A stretch of DNA of 64,000 bases from Siphonodentalium dalli (lineage: Eukaryota; Mollusca; Scaphopoda; Gadilida; Siphonodentaliidae). Below are positions 24,524-36,595 of the stretch, piece by piece (position 1 is the stretch's first letter; each line of letters starts with the position of its first letter). Both the position numbers and the translations under genes were made by a program. The stretch covers positions 184,179,956 through 184,243,955 of the forward strand of contig CP136063.1 in the NCBI GenBank assembly GCA_032622095.1. The letters are read 5' to 3'. The notes under the pieces were generated by a model. That model worked only from the letters and a program-made list of their open reading frames with translations. It did no database searches and was not told the DNA's origin.

Positions 24524-25345
24524 ATACCCATATAAAAATGTACCTGGGTAAATCCACCCAGGTTTTTTGGGCCGAAACCCAGGTAAAAATCTATCTACCA
24601 ACCATTAAGACCCCGCGAAACCTGGGTTTTACCATGATTTACCCACCTGAAACTGGATAAAAACCCTGGTATGGGTAAACCTGGGTGTAATTACCCAGGT
24701 GACCACACCCAGGTGTACCCTACCTGGGTGTTTCCCACCCAGGTCTACCCTGGTGTTTCCTACCTGGGTGTTTCCCCACCCAGGTGTACCATGGTGTTAT
24801 TTACCCAGGTGTACCCTGGTGTTTCCTACCTGGGTGTTTTCCATCCAGGTTACCTTGGTGTTATTCACCCAGGTGTACCCTGGTGTTTCCTACCTGGGTG
24901 TTTCCCACCCAGGTGTACCTTGGTGTTATTCACCCAGGTGTACCCTGGTGTTTCCTACCTGGGTGTTTCCCACCCAGGTGTACCTTGGTGTTATTCACCC
25001 AGGTGTACCCTGGTATTTCCTACCTGGGTGTTCCCCACCCAGGTGTACCTTGATGTTTCCAACCCAGGTATACCTTGGTGTTTTTTTTACGCCGGTGTAC
25101 CTTGGTGTTTTCTTACCCAGGTGGATTTCCCATTGGGATGCACCTGGGTTAGAAAACCCCAAGGTACACCCAGGTAAGGAAACACCAAGGTACACCTGGG
25201 CAGGAAAACACCAAGGTACACCTGGGTAAGAAAACACCAAGGTACACCTGGGTAAGAAAACACCAAGGTACACATGGGTAGGAAACACCAAGGAACACCT
25301 GGGTGAATAACACCAAGGTACACCTGGGTGGGGATACCAAAGTGA
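24524..25345. mobile_element. Foldback with ACCCAGGT/ACCTGGGT minisatellite arms
   Basis: The left arm repeats ACCCAGGTGTACCTTGGTG with a ~62-bp higher period. The right arm carries the reverse complement with a ~26-bp period. The axis is near 25129 (TCCCATTGGGA). The terminus ATACCCATATAAAAATGTAC recurs inverted at 38681-38710, which defines a family. Apparent frames of up to 176 residues (repeating PGVPWCFL) are minisatellite artefacts. Confidence 0.8.
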
Positions 25346-26535
25346 AATGATGAGGATGGCAATGAAGTAGATTTTGATGGGATGCAGGGGTATTGTTATC
25401 AATGGAGTTGTTTTAGTATAATAGAACATTAAGGAAACTGATTGTGCAGCAATACAAGTTTATTCAAGGACAACAAACTAACTAAAGATAAAATACATGT
25501 ATAGAAACACATGTAATATATAAATATATAAACTCATTAAACTGCATGGGTTAAAACTTACTGACAACAAGAGTTGGGTTAACATTTTGATTAAAAAACA
25601 CTTGCAAAGTCCCTCTTCATACATGTATATGGTATGTTAGGCAAGTTACATGTACATGTAGTTGCAATGTATACTAGTACCGGTACATGACATACCGGTG
25701 GACACAAAAATCATTATTTTAGTTCCAATGTCATTTACTAGAATACATGTACATGTTGTACCTTGCAACTACATCTACAGTGAGGTAGTTTTGTCTCATT
25801 TAAACTTTCTAAATGGGTTTCTCCCTTTGAATGACATAAACTAATGTGAGTATACACATGAGCTGTGGTGTGAAATACACACCAAAAAATTATTTCTTAG
25901 TCTGAGGACATGTTTCCTGTCATTATCTTACTGCTTACAAATATAGATTTGTAATAATGTGCTGTAATGCTCCAGAAATAGTCATATTTTGTCCTGGTTC
26001 ATAAGAACATATTATTTCTTAGTGTTAGAAGGACATGTTGTCTGATATTATTTGACTCATAAACCCCCAAATGTACATGTAAACAGAACATTCGGGAAAG
26101 AGACACACAATCTTTATCCTGTTTTATATCAGTACTAAGTTAAAGTAGCAATATTGATCAGATAGCAAAATATGCTATAAATAGATTTCAGATGGTAGAG
26201 ATTAAACAATCACATTAATTGCACCAACTCGAAACAGTTAGCATACCCTGTAGAATACAGACTATGATCAAGGAGGGTGTCACACACACCCCCACCCCGC
26301 TTTGGTATGTGATATTCAAGCCATTTTCAGGTGGTATGCTATATACATGTACATACCCAATGTTATCTGGTACTAGGATTTCACACGGCAATATAACCGG
26401 CATTCACGATTCAGCAAAAAGGCTAGTATGCAGATATAATAGCAGAAAATTATACAAATTTTGAGTATTTTCCAGCTTAAACAGACCCAAGTGATATATT
26501 TTTATCTAATTCAGTCTAATGGCTCTTGATATGTT
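25346..26535. other. Intergenic; ACATGTACATGTA-rich
   Basis: AT-rich DNA with scattered ACATGTACATGTA-like and TACCGGTACATG motifs. No coding domain, RNA gene or terminal repeats were recognised. Confidence 0.5.
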
Positions 26536-26930
26536 GATGTTTTGGATACTATTTCAGCAAATGTGAGAAAAGGTGGCTTCTTTGGGGCATCAGCTTGTCT
26601 GAAAAATATATCAAGGTCCCCTAAATCCGATACTACATTTCAGAACAATCCAACCAGTGTCCCATGAAATGGTGGATAATAAACTATCATACCAAATTTG
26701 ATTCAGATTTGATCACACAAACTAAAATTATGATGCGGAAACCAGAAATTAACACGATTCTAAGTCGAAAAAGGGCCATAACTCTCGCAAAAATGAGCGG
26801 AGCACACCTATATTCGAACTTGACCTGTATTTTGGTCTGATAAACTTACATACCACATTTGGTTCAGATATGATCACACAAACTGAAGTTATCATCCGGA
26901 AACCTACAATTTTCAAAGTTTAAATGTCTA
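26536..26930. repeat. Diverged dispersed repeat with two related halves
   Basis: TTTGATTCAGATTTGATCAC at 26697 and TTTGGTTCAGATATGATCAC at 26859 start two related blocks, each followed by CACACAAACT and CGGAAACC. Between them lies AAAAAGGGCCATAACTC. From memory, repeats with this core are widespread in molluscs; I could not search. Confidence 0.5.
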
Positions 26931-26933
26931 TTA

Positions 26934-27230
26934 GGCGACACCAATTTTTAAGTCTGGTTTACGAACATGTGGGCTGATGTGGGGAGAAAAAAAGTAGATG
27001 CAGGAGGGGAATAAAATAAAAATAAAAAAAATTGTCCCCCCCCCCCCCCCCCAATTTATATCAAGTAAATCTTGAAATTTTACATAAATTTTACAAAAAT
27101 TGTGAAAAAAAAATTTTCGAATGAAATTCTGAACCAAACAAGACATTTCTTGTCATGAAATACATGAAAATATGGATCTGCAAATGATCATAAGCAGAAC
27201 CGGATGCGACAGTTAAAAATTGGTGTCGCC
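26934..27230. mobile_element. MITE, copy A (TTA-flanked, Harbinger-like)
   Basis: Inverted ends GGCGACACCAATTTTTAA / TTAAAAATTGGTGTCGCC are flanked by TTA on both sides (26931-26933 and 27231-27233). A 3-bp TWA target is typical of PIF/Harbinger elements. A second copy lies inverted at 34208-34585. A 16-C run sits inside. Confidence 0.75.
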
Positions 27231-27264
27231 TTATGTGTATATAACTCATATAGCTAACTATTAA

Positions 27265-28199
27265 AGGTGCTCAATCAGATTCGATGGTCCCCATATAATT
27301 AGATTCCAACAACAACATTTTTTTTAGAAATGCTGCTTCAGTAATATCAGAATCGATTAATTGCCCAAAAATAATGCTAACCACTGTCAACTACATGTAT
27401 AGTATAAAATCGCCTGATACGTTATATTTATCAACATGCTGTTCGACGAAGTTTGACCTTATTATCAACACAAAGCCTCTTCATTTTAGAGTTATCCATC
27501 TTCATCAGCAATTTGGTCTGAGACCGTCGGCTCGTCAAATTTGTCTGGGCCACTATTAAGTATCGATGGTGATAAATATTAAAATTTCAAAAATTTATAT
27601 CTAATAACTCTGAGCTTTGATACATGTAGGTGGGTCCCTCGACTTGATTAAAATATTTTTACCCCCCCCCCCCGATTCCATATACATGTATATGTAAATA
27701 GCAAATGAGGGGCACTTAATCGGATTATGCATCTTTAAACTGTATTTGAATTTAAAGATGCATAATCTGATTAAGGGCCCCCTGAATTAATGCTTGCACA
27801 TTACTCTTTATTTGGACTTGGGGGGTAAAAGATATTTGGTACGAGTCGAGGAACCCACCACCTATCAAAGCTCAGAGTTATTAGATATCAATTTTTGAAA
27901 TATACTATTTTTCACGATCAAGAATTAATAGTGGCCCACGGTCTCGGACCAAATTTCAGATGAAGATGGATAACTCTAAAATCAAGAGGCTTTCTGTTGA
28001 TAATAAGGCCAAATTTTGTAGAACAACATGTTGATAAATAACATATGTCAGGCAATTGTATACTTTAGTTGACAGTGGTTAGCATTATTTTAGGGCAATT
28101 AATCAATTCTGATAACGTAACTGAAGCAGCCTTTCTAAATACAAATGTATGATGTTGGAATCTGATTATATGGGTATCATCGAACCGGATTGAGTACCT
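27265..28199. mobile_element. 935-bp foldback element flanked by TTAA
   Basis: Arms of ~400 bp are imperfect reverse complements across their whole length. The ends are AGGTGCTCAATC and GATTGAGTACCT, with TTAA on each side (27261-27264 and 28200-28203). The loop holds another palindrome (27712-27782, centred near 27745) built on TTTAAAGATGCATAATC. TTAA targets occur in piggyBac and Kolobok elements; the AGG start is unlike the CCC start of piggyBac. No coding frame. Confidence 0.82.
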
Positions 28200-28810
28200 T
28201 TAAAATGAACTGTATCCAGTATAAACATGTTAAACCTGATAATTAATTAGAGCATGCGGTCCCTGTTGACATGCGGTATCCGCTGGTAATCTTACCACAG
28301 TAATATGTGTTAACTGTGATAACCAAGTTAATTGTTTTTACCACAAACATTCTGAATTCTATCTAGACATTTTGAAACAATAAAAAAAAATTCTGGTGTG
28401 ATTACAATGTCAACTTTAAAACAAAATTCATATAAACATCGCATGAAAAATACAGCCTAACTGCAAATGTGAGGTGGACCACATTCTGCGGCGGTATAAC
28501 TGACTGCGGTTGATCGCATGAACACGCCTGAATACTGCAGTAATACCCGAGTAATATAAGGCGAGTTGATTAATTAAAGCATAGCTGTAATTTTACATGT
28601 ATGTTCTATAGACTTTGTTGGGAAAGAGAACATAGCTGTGCGACAATGTTAATCCTGATGAGCTAAGTTAGAAATTTTTCAATCGAAACCTCATAAAAAA
28701 AAATATAAATTCAGTTCTCAATTTTCGAACACTTCTAGGAAATTGTTCAAAAATATTGTTAAAAGATGCCCATTCGATTTGACACTGTAAATATACCCTG
28801 TTCAAGTGTT
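28200..28810. other. No gene; one degenerate MITE end
   Basis: AT-rich. Near 28562-28596 the minus strand reads ATTACAGCTATGCTTTAATT, a diverged end of the MITE family at 29345 and 31010. Nothing else was recognised. Confidence 0.4.
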
Positions 28811-28918
28811 CCTGCTAATGTGCTATGATGCGGTTGGGTCCTGCTTAATTGCTATGAATTGCACTACCCACATCATAGCAATTCAGCAGGACCACCAGCA
28901 TCATAGCATATTAGCAGG
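28811..28918. repeat. ~108-bp nested hairpin
   Basis: Outer arms pair CCTGCTAATGTGCTATGATG with CATCATAGCATATTAGCAGG. Inner arms pair GTCCTGCTTAATTGCTATGA with CATAGCAATTCAGCAGGAC. Inner and outer arms also resemble each other, so it looks like a duplicated small palindrome. Confidence 0.75.
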
Positions 28919-29344
28919 ACCACTTGGCCAGTGGTAAAATAGTTTGTTTTCCATACGGATATGTGTTTTCAAATAATCATGTAATGATATCTAACATACA
29001 TGTATATGATCCCATTTATAGGTTTTATTCATCACGGCCAGATAAACTTTGTATACAGACAGTTTTACCAAACTTAGAATTTTTATTAGGTGCTTTCATT
29101 GTAGCTGTCATTACTAGTATTAAAAGAGTGCTCAATAAAGTTTGTTCTATCATTTATGCTCATTTGGAATTTGGATGCTATTTAATTCTGTTTATCTATA
29201 TAATTGGATGCACTGCTAAATTTTGACTCATTTCAGTCATTTGATGTCAGTACATGTAGTTGTCCATCGAAATGGCGAACACAACCAAAGACAAATTACA
29301 AGAGGAAAGACAACAAATACATTTGATGTGCACTAAAACAGATA

Positions 29345-29509
29345 CAGTAGTGCCCTAAGAAATCGACCCCTTAACCACAGCAGAATTATGTGTAACTTTC
29401 AGGATTTAGTCGGATATATGGCTTGTTGCCATTCATCGGAAAGCTCTCCCCGAGTTTAATACCCGTAATTCTGCTGTGGTTAAGGAGTCGATTAATTAGA
29501 GCATTACTG
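29345..29509. mobile_element. TA-flanked MITE, shorter copy
   Basis: Ends CAGTAGTGCCCTAA and GAGCATTACTG with TA on both sides. It is related over its whole length to the 217-bp copy at 31010, but part of its right arm is missing. Tc1/mariner-type target. Confidence 0.7.
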
Positions 29510-29511
29510 TA

Positions 29512-31007
29512 GTTACAAATGTATGTCTAGCCTCCTGTTGTGTCACTAATAAGATCTTTAATTCACATACGGTACACATGTACATGTACATGTACTATAT
29601 ACCCGTTCAAGCGTTTACAAGTGTCAGTCATCGAGAAACTGACCAAAAGTTTTGGTAGTATATAATATAGGCTAGCACTGCACTTGGGCTACATGTACAT
29701 GTACTGTAAGTGATTATAATGTACTATTTTTATATTCTGCTGTGAAAGTGTTGCTGAATGAAATTTAAGTTTACCCCCGATATTCTAAGTCCGCTCGACT
29801 AAGATGGGTTTTTTCTCGAAAACTGATATCTGAATATACATGACTTTTTGTACGTCTTCAACTGGTTGGTATTCCCTCTAAAATGACTAATTTTAACTGA
29901 TTAGATTAGCCCTGGTATGGAAAACTCTAACTGTTATAGCCCGATGAGCGGTTTACTGCCAACAGCGGTGATGATATGATGACCAGCGTTGTGCATGGCA
30001 TATGTTGATCCAGGTAAGAATGCTACCATACATTCCAAACATTCATTAAATATCTTATTAATAGTAACCCAAACTACACAAGAGACTAGTATAACTAAGA
30101 TTGGGCTCGATTAATGATGTGACACTTTCAGTACTTCATTTACTAGTAGCCTGGTACTGGTGGGCCTGGCTACAGATACTTGTTTGGCGTGTTTGAGGCC
30201 TGTGGCACAAGGGCAGCAGAATCAATTAAAATTTCTCTTATTGTAGTGTAGTACATGTACATGAATAGTACCGGTAGTACAGCACACAAAGAGGTATATA
30301 GTACCGGCACATGTACATGTATTCTCTCTGTTTTCACACATGTTTTTTTTCAATTTAACAACATGAGTCTTTTATGACACATACATGTACTAAAGTGAAA
30401 GTAGGCCTACATGTATATAATGTGCACCCAGTATACCGGTACATGTACTGATATATTACATTGCAATACAGTCCGAGTACAATGATATAGCAAAATTATG
30501 CATAGTAGAATAACAACCTTTTGTACAAACAGTCCTGACAATGATATACCGGGATATCATGGTGATAGTTCATACATTTGGAATTACCGAATACCTGAGT
30601 TTGTGGATAGACCGCTTCATGCGATGTTTATGTGAATTTTTATTTTTAAGTCGGCATTGCATACGGTAGTCCTATAAACCACACCAGAGAATAGCAATTG
30701 TCGGTCAGTGACCAACTTCTTATGTTTATGCAATCGATACAATCCGGTTCTGCTTTTGATGTCCAGTTCGATATTTGTGGTGTGTTCTTGTGCAAAAATA
30801 TAATTCTAACTAATGTGCCAAAAATCAGGTTTATAAATTTATCCATTCTTGAGCAAGAGCAACTCGTAAAACTTGTATGGTATAACATTCCAAACTGAGT
30901 ATTTCTGCTATCAAACCATATGATAATAATGTTGAACCGGACATCGAAATCTGAACCGCATTTATGGATTGCAGCACGTGATGTTGAATAAACAGTTATA
31001 GAGGATA
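29512..31007. other. Intergenic; no gene seen
   Basis: Contains several ACATGTACATGTA-like blocks and short frames of 66-80 residues on both strands with no recognisable domain. Confidence 0.4.
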
Positions 31008-31009
31008 TA

Positions 31010-31226
31010 CAGTAATGCTCTAATTAATCGACTCCTTAACTACAGCAGAATTATGGGTAACTTTTCAGGATTTAGTCGGAAATATGGGTTGATGCCATTC
31101 ATCGGAAAGCTCTCGGTGAGAGCTTTCCGATGAATGGCAACAAGCCATATTTCGGACTAAATCCTGAAAAGTTACCCATAATTCTGCTGTAGTTAAGGAG
31201 TCGATTAATTAGCTCTAGAATTACTG
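31010..31226. mobile_element. TA-flanked palindromic MITE, full copy
   Basis: The whole 217 bp folds on itself. CAGTAATGCTCTAATTAATC at the left pairs with the right end, and the centre AGAGCTTTCCGATGAATGGC is mirrored across GAGAGCTCTCGG-like sequence near 31112. TA flanks both ends. Confidence 0.82.
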
Positions 31227-31228
31227 TA

Positions 31229-32764
31229 ACATGGTTTATAATATACAAATGTATACTGTATGGGAAACATCAGAGGTTTACAAAGTAATAAAAACAGTTG
31301 ATTTGTTCTTTATTCTTGTGGTTATATACACGTACATACATGTATTCTAAAAATAAATGTCCTTTACAACGTGGATCAATGAAATGCGGTTGTTGCATTT
31401 AAAATGCATTGAGGGTGCATTGTGTCACGCCACTTTGTAAATGCCTTAATGACAGCATTTAAATTAAATGCACTGCATTGGGAATAATCGCAGTCGCATT
31501 GAAATTACCGATCATTGCGCCGAAAAAGTATACTAGTATGAACACCCAAATAACGATACGATAGTGTATTTTGCAATTTTAGTTATAATTTTGTTTAATT
31601 TAAATTCACATCTGAATAATTCTGTGTTATTTTCCCACTCCTGGTGTACATGTATATGTTCGGAATCGGACATTCATGATGTAGTTTTCCATTCAAAATG
31701 GAATAAACATAAATAAACACTGTTGACATTAATTGTTTTATAATCAGAATCTGAGAATCATGATTCTCATTTTGATTCTAGTAAAAAGTCTTGATTCCCT
31801 GTAGAAAGTGAAACACTAACATTTTGATTATTGCCAAAAATCTGATGGATTTTAAGGCCTGCATCAAGACATTTGTTTGTGAATAAATCAAGGTAAATGT
31901 GTTAAAATATGAACGCATTTACAAATGCGTTGCTCCAAAATCGCAAAGTAGATTCGAACATGTGGTCGCTTTTCTAAGAAATTTGTGAGTGGTCTGTACA
32001 TGTACATACATGTAAGTTACTTGACCAATTACACAAGGAGTCGAGGGACACAATCAATGAGGACGTTTGTACTAAAAAATATTTTTTTACGCAAGGAACG
32101 AACACAAGGCCACTTTCTTAATTTATATTATGAGCCAACAAGACAGATCGTAAATCGCTGTTATATGACAATATATGTGGCCATCATAATTAATGGTCGA
32201 CAGGCATGACGCCAACAAAAACCAATCTGTCAGGCCAATATAAAGAAGTCGCGACTTATTGCTGGTGGAACCTATTAAAGGCATCGTTCCATTTCGTTAA
32301 TAACAACTTACATGTAACATTCACCTCCACCTCTTGACTCTTGGGCTCCAAATAAATATGCATGCACCAGCTGCATCCACGTTTATTATTTTTCTTGGGA
32401 AATCCCCCCCCCCCTGCACAGTGCTTATTTGGGTCTGCACGTTTATTAATATTTTGAAGCTATGAAAATTTAAATCAGCACAAATTCAAGATTTCTATAT
32501 GATTCAGATGTAAAAATGATCAACACGTCTACATTAGTTACTAGCTAAACAAGACATTTTGTCATATATGTTTATACTTTACTGTGAAATTGCGTTTCTT
32601 CCGTTCTCCATGAACGGATTCTCAAAATGTTTGGTTTTCCAAAAAACAAGGATTCAAACTGTCTGAACTGAACTCCATGCGTTTGTTTAAATAGATGAAT
32701 AAATAATGGGAAAGACATACAATCCTAGTTCATAATGAATTTAAGTATATAAATATAAATAATA
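31229..32764. other. Intergenic; no gene seen
   Basis: AT-rich. A cluster of GCATTTAAA/AAATGCATT words at 31380-31500 and GATTCT/AGAATC words near 31745-31790 are local low-complexity dyads. A C run near 32405 is shared with 33230 together with TTATTTGGGTCTGCAC. No gene was recognised. Confidence 0.4.
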
Positions 32765-32891
32765 AACGGCGGATTCAACGTGGTCATGGGTTTTGACCGC
32801 GTTAAAAAAATCAGCAAACTCTGCATGAACCCCGAAGTTTGCTGATTTTTTCTCGCGGTCAAAACCCCATGACCGCATTGAAACCGCCGTT
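32765..32891. repeat. 127-bp hairpin, MITE-like
   Basis: AACGGCGGATTCAACGTGGT pairs with GACCGCATTGAAACCGCCGT, and TCATGGGTTTTGACCGCG with CGCGGTCAAAACCCCATGA, leaving a short loop near 32830. No target duplication could be fixed. Confidence 0.75.
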
Positions 32892-33321
32892 CATTTCTTA
32901 TATGAATAACACAATTTAAGATTGGTGAATTATTTCTTTTGGTTAATTTAATAAACGTACAGGACCAAATAACGATCGTACAGGTGGGAATTTTACCTCG
33001 ATTTTAATAATCGTACATTAGGCACTCAAGAGTACATATTCAAGTATGTGGCAAACCAAAAAAACACCACATGATACATATATGTACCATTGTACCTGTA
33101 CTACATGTTGACTCGTATACCTGAACCTGCTATAAAAATTATTTGGTTAACCACAGTTGATGTTTTGCTCAGAGTTCCCCCTGCACTATTATTTGGGTCT
33201 GTACTTTTATTAACTTTCAATGGAATTTCCCCCCCCCCGCACTATTATTTGGGCCTGCACTTTTATTTGGAGCCTGAGAGTAAGTTGCATTGACATTTAT
33301 TTTCACGAATTACCATGCTAA

Positions 33322-34021
33322 AGGCCAAAGAAAAAAGATTGTATGTTTCCGGTAAAAAAATTTAGGGTACTAGTAGGTAGGTAGGGAATTTTTTTTATTT
33401 TATTTTATTTTGATATTTTTTATCCAGCTGCAGAAATATTGAACTACCTCGACCAAAGTGACATAAAATGCCAACCCGTGCCATGGGGAAAGTATTACTT
33501 GATCAACACAGTGGAAATATACATTAAGATTGATAAAAAATCAAACTTACTTCATGCTTACGTATGTTTTTTATTATATCTAATACCACATTTTCATAAA
33601 TTTGGCTATAAACTTGGTACAAAATTGATGTCACTAACTTTTTATAAGAATTTTACCAATAATACCGCCATTATACCGTACATGTATTGTGACGATTACA
33701 TCCCATTGTCTGGAGGTAGCCAGTACACCCACCGAGCATGCCTGGTTTTTGGAAACAGTAGCTACTAGTACATGTATACCCCTAATATATGCAGTGATAA
33801 CCTCTTTACATGTATATATACAGATACACACCCACCATGTCTGTTGATAGTGTTCCATAAGTCCCAAACAAGACATAAAGCAGACAGGAGATCCACTCTC
33901 AGGAAATTAAAATTGCGAAAATTTTGACTTTTTCTCAAAATATCAATAAAAAGTTTAGGGTCGGCGGGTTATTTTTAGGGTCGGTCGATGTACGGAAACA
34001 TAGTATCTTTTTTCTTTGGCC
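33322..34021. mobile_element. ~700-bp element with ~30-bp inverted ends
   Basis: The left end AGGCCAAAGAAAAAAGATTG then ATGTTTCCG answers the right end CGGAAACATAGTATC then TTTTTTCTTTGGCC. TAA lies on both sides, a possible PIF/Harbinger-type target. Inside both ends is TTTAGGGT followed by GG-rich sequence. A 109-codon plus-strand frame (33439-33768) has no domain. Confidence 0.6.
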
Positions 34022-34207
34022 TAAGGAACATTGCAACTGGTTTGAAGTAACATGACCGCGTTGCGTCAACACTGGAACTGCATTGATGGTAATTTTCAAC
34101 ATGGTCTCACTGAGGTTCTATCAAATATAAATACTAGTATGGTTGAGGCCAACTTGAGGGAGACAATTATTTTGAGAATATGTGATCCTGTGTTAACATG
34201 AGCCTAA

Positions 34208-34585
34208 GGCGACACCAATTTTTAAGTCTGGTTTACGAACACCTCCTACAACTTTGTTTCCATTTCATGAAATTTTTTTTTAATTTTTTTGTCCCAAAAT
34301 ATTTTACACGCGTACTGATTTTCATGTGCTGTCGCATCCGGTTCTGCTTATGATCATTTACAGATCCATATTTTCATGTATTTCATGACAAGATATGTCT
34401 TGTTTGGTTTGAACAGAATTTCATTCAAAAACATTTTTTCACAATTTTTGTAAAATTTATGTAAAATTCCACGATTTACTTGATATAAATTGGAGGGACA
34501 ATCTTTTTTATTTTTATTTTTTTCCCTCCTGCATCTACTTTTTTTCTCCCCACATCGTAAATCAGACTTAAAAATTGGTGTCGCT
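34208..34585. mobile_element. MITE, copy B (TAA-flanked, Harbinger-like)
   Basis: Inverted relative of 26934-27230, with the same GGCGACACCAATTTTTAA ends and flanking TAA. It is ~80 bp longer than copy A, with an extra AT-rich segment at ~34245-34325. Confidence 0.75.
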
Positions 34586-35350
34586 TAAATATCATCTGAT
34601 GGAGTCAAAATCATTGAACCGTCACTTATGCATGCACATGTTGTCTTGATGTTGAGTCGGGCTTTCATCATTTTCATTAGTTTTACTGTTAATATCCACC
34701 AAAGGTTGAGGTGTTATGGAACAACTGTATGGCATCGTATACTGTTATCTTCCGAGTAAATATGGAGTCTCTAATTCTTTTATCAGTCACGCATCTACTC
34801 ATCAAATAGTATAATCCTTAAATATTTGTAGTCCAGGTGATCTCGACTGCACAGTACATGTATAAACATTCATCTGTGCACAGTGTGTTTTAAATTTCTT
34901 TGCCGTGTAACAACTGTTGTCCCAAGTTTCAATGCCTTGTCCTCCTGGTATGTAGGGATTACCAATTTACCATTGCCGTGTTTTAATTTGCAATTTTGAT
35001 GATGACGCTCACTAAGCTTGTTGATAATTTTCTTTGTCGTGTAACAACTGTTGTACCAAGTTTCTACGCCGCGTCCTCCTGGTATTTAGGGATTACCGGT
35101 GCCTTTAATAGCGTCAGATGCATCATTGCCAGTTAATGTACATTAGAGTGGAACTGAATTAACAATGTCACATTGACACAGTACTCAGTTAAGACCAGTA
35201 AAACAGCAAAAGTAGTATTATTGTACAGCAGGCTTATCACTATCAGTACTTACTACATGTACTGACCCCTTACTATCGTGGATCAATCTGAATTTGAATG
35301 GTTACGCTGCAGATCCCAATTATGGTAATTTCGCAGCGGGCGAGAGAGTC
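34586..35350. repeat. Non-coding; two direct repeats ~128 bp apart
   Basis: GTGTAACAACTGTTGTCCCA (34904) and GTGTAACAACTGTTGTACCA (35039) begin two related ~65-bp blocks, each ending in GTCCTCCTGGTAT and TAGGGATTACC. The rest shows no gene. Confidence 0.6.
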
Positions 35351-35898
35351 TCAGATCTTTTCGTTCAGCGCACTCTTGAAGGAATCCACAGGCTGTTGTT
35401 GTAGGATTAAGGATTCCTCCAGCTGATTCCAGTCGCATATAGTTCGAACAAATGTGGAATTAGCGAACTGAGCTGACACATATGATATAGCCTCGTAGCA
35501 CTGACTGTTGTTCCTTTAAATTAGGTGCCGAGGAATTTGGCTGGTGACGTAGCCTGTCAGAACTTTGCTCTGCGATCTAAGACGCTTGTTTCGGGTGTAA
35601 AGTATTGATTAGGTGGTATAGCCGGGACCAATCCACCCACCACCTTACTCATGAATCCCAGCCGATTTATTTTCCGCCGTTTCTGCAATGTTGGTAAATC
35701 TAGCTCGTAGAGGATCTTGGTCATATATCCATCTTCTTTGCTCTTATAGTCTCTTTTAATGAAACGGGCTGCTCTACGCTGGATTCTTTCCAGTTTGTCG
35801 ATGTGATTTTGTTGGTAGGGGTCCCAGATGGTGTCTGCGTAGTCCATCATACCATGATCTTCAAACTTCTCAATTCTTCTTCTTCTGGACAGGTGCAT
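35351..35898 (-). pseudogene. LINE reverse transcriptase C-terminal fragment (broken)
   Basis: The minus-strand frame at 35557-35898 contains DYADTIWDPYQQNHIDKLER then IQRRAARFI. This is the thumb and post-RT region typical of the CR1/L2/Jockey group of non-LTR retrotransposons. Homology continues past that frame's stop in another frame (FVRTICDWNQLEESLI then FKSALNEKI) to a stop at 35351-35353, with at least one frameshift and an internal stop between. No RT catalytic core is present. This is a 5'-truncated dead copy. Confidence 0.75.
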
Positions 35899-36595
35899 TA
35901 TGAGCAGGCCACTGGCACTACATCATGATTGTACCGGTACCACAAATTCAATTTTGAGAAAATATTCTGGTTATGGCCAGGTAGCTGAGGTACTGTTCAA
36001 TATAATAGTTGATCCGTTTCGTTATCGTAGCTTAATTCTTACTGTTCCGGGAATTGAAATATTTTTTGTCACATGAAATTCAGTCTTTTTCGATATTTGC
36101 GCACATCCATGGGGAGAAATCGGCGAATCTTATATATAAGTCCACAGTTTATCCGTTTGTAGCCAATACACCATTTCCTTCTGTCAATCCGCGTTGATTC
36201 GCGACAAAATTAACTCAAAATACCACAAGGATTTATCCGCGCTTCATTTTGAAGAACGATAACTAAAAGTTAAGATTGTAATTTGGCTGCAGAAACGAAA
36301 CGAAACGAATTTTGAAACACAATAATTGTATTCACTAATATTTTTCTGTTGGTATATGGTCTACTATAGTATATGCAATCATTTATTTGAAATAATAAGT
36401 ATCACTTAGAGAATAATTCTTACTGATAATTAGAAATCTCTTTATTTTGTATCCCTTTAATATTAAATAATGGCCCTGAAAATTGTCTGTTTGTCAGTTT
36501 AATGTTCACTAATTATAGCTAGGCTGTTAGATAAAGTATGATATTGCTTCATTTGTCCGGGGTAGTGTATTGTCATACTGTCATAATAAACTTCA
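35899..36595. other. No gene seen
   Basis: AT-rich intergenic DNA between the LINE fragment and the minisatellite. Nothing was recognised. Confidence 0.4.

Noticed and set aside
24671-25429. Proline-rich repeat protein (PGVPWCFL-type frames on both strands)
   Set aside because: Minisatellite artefact; equally open frames on both strands and no start context or splice sites.
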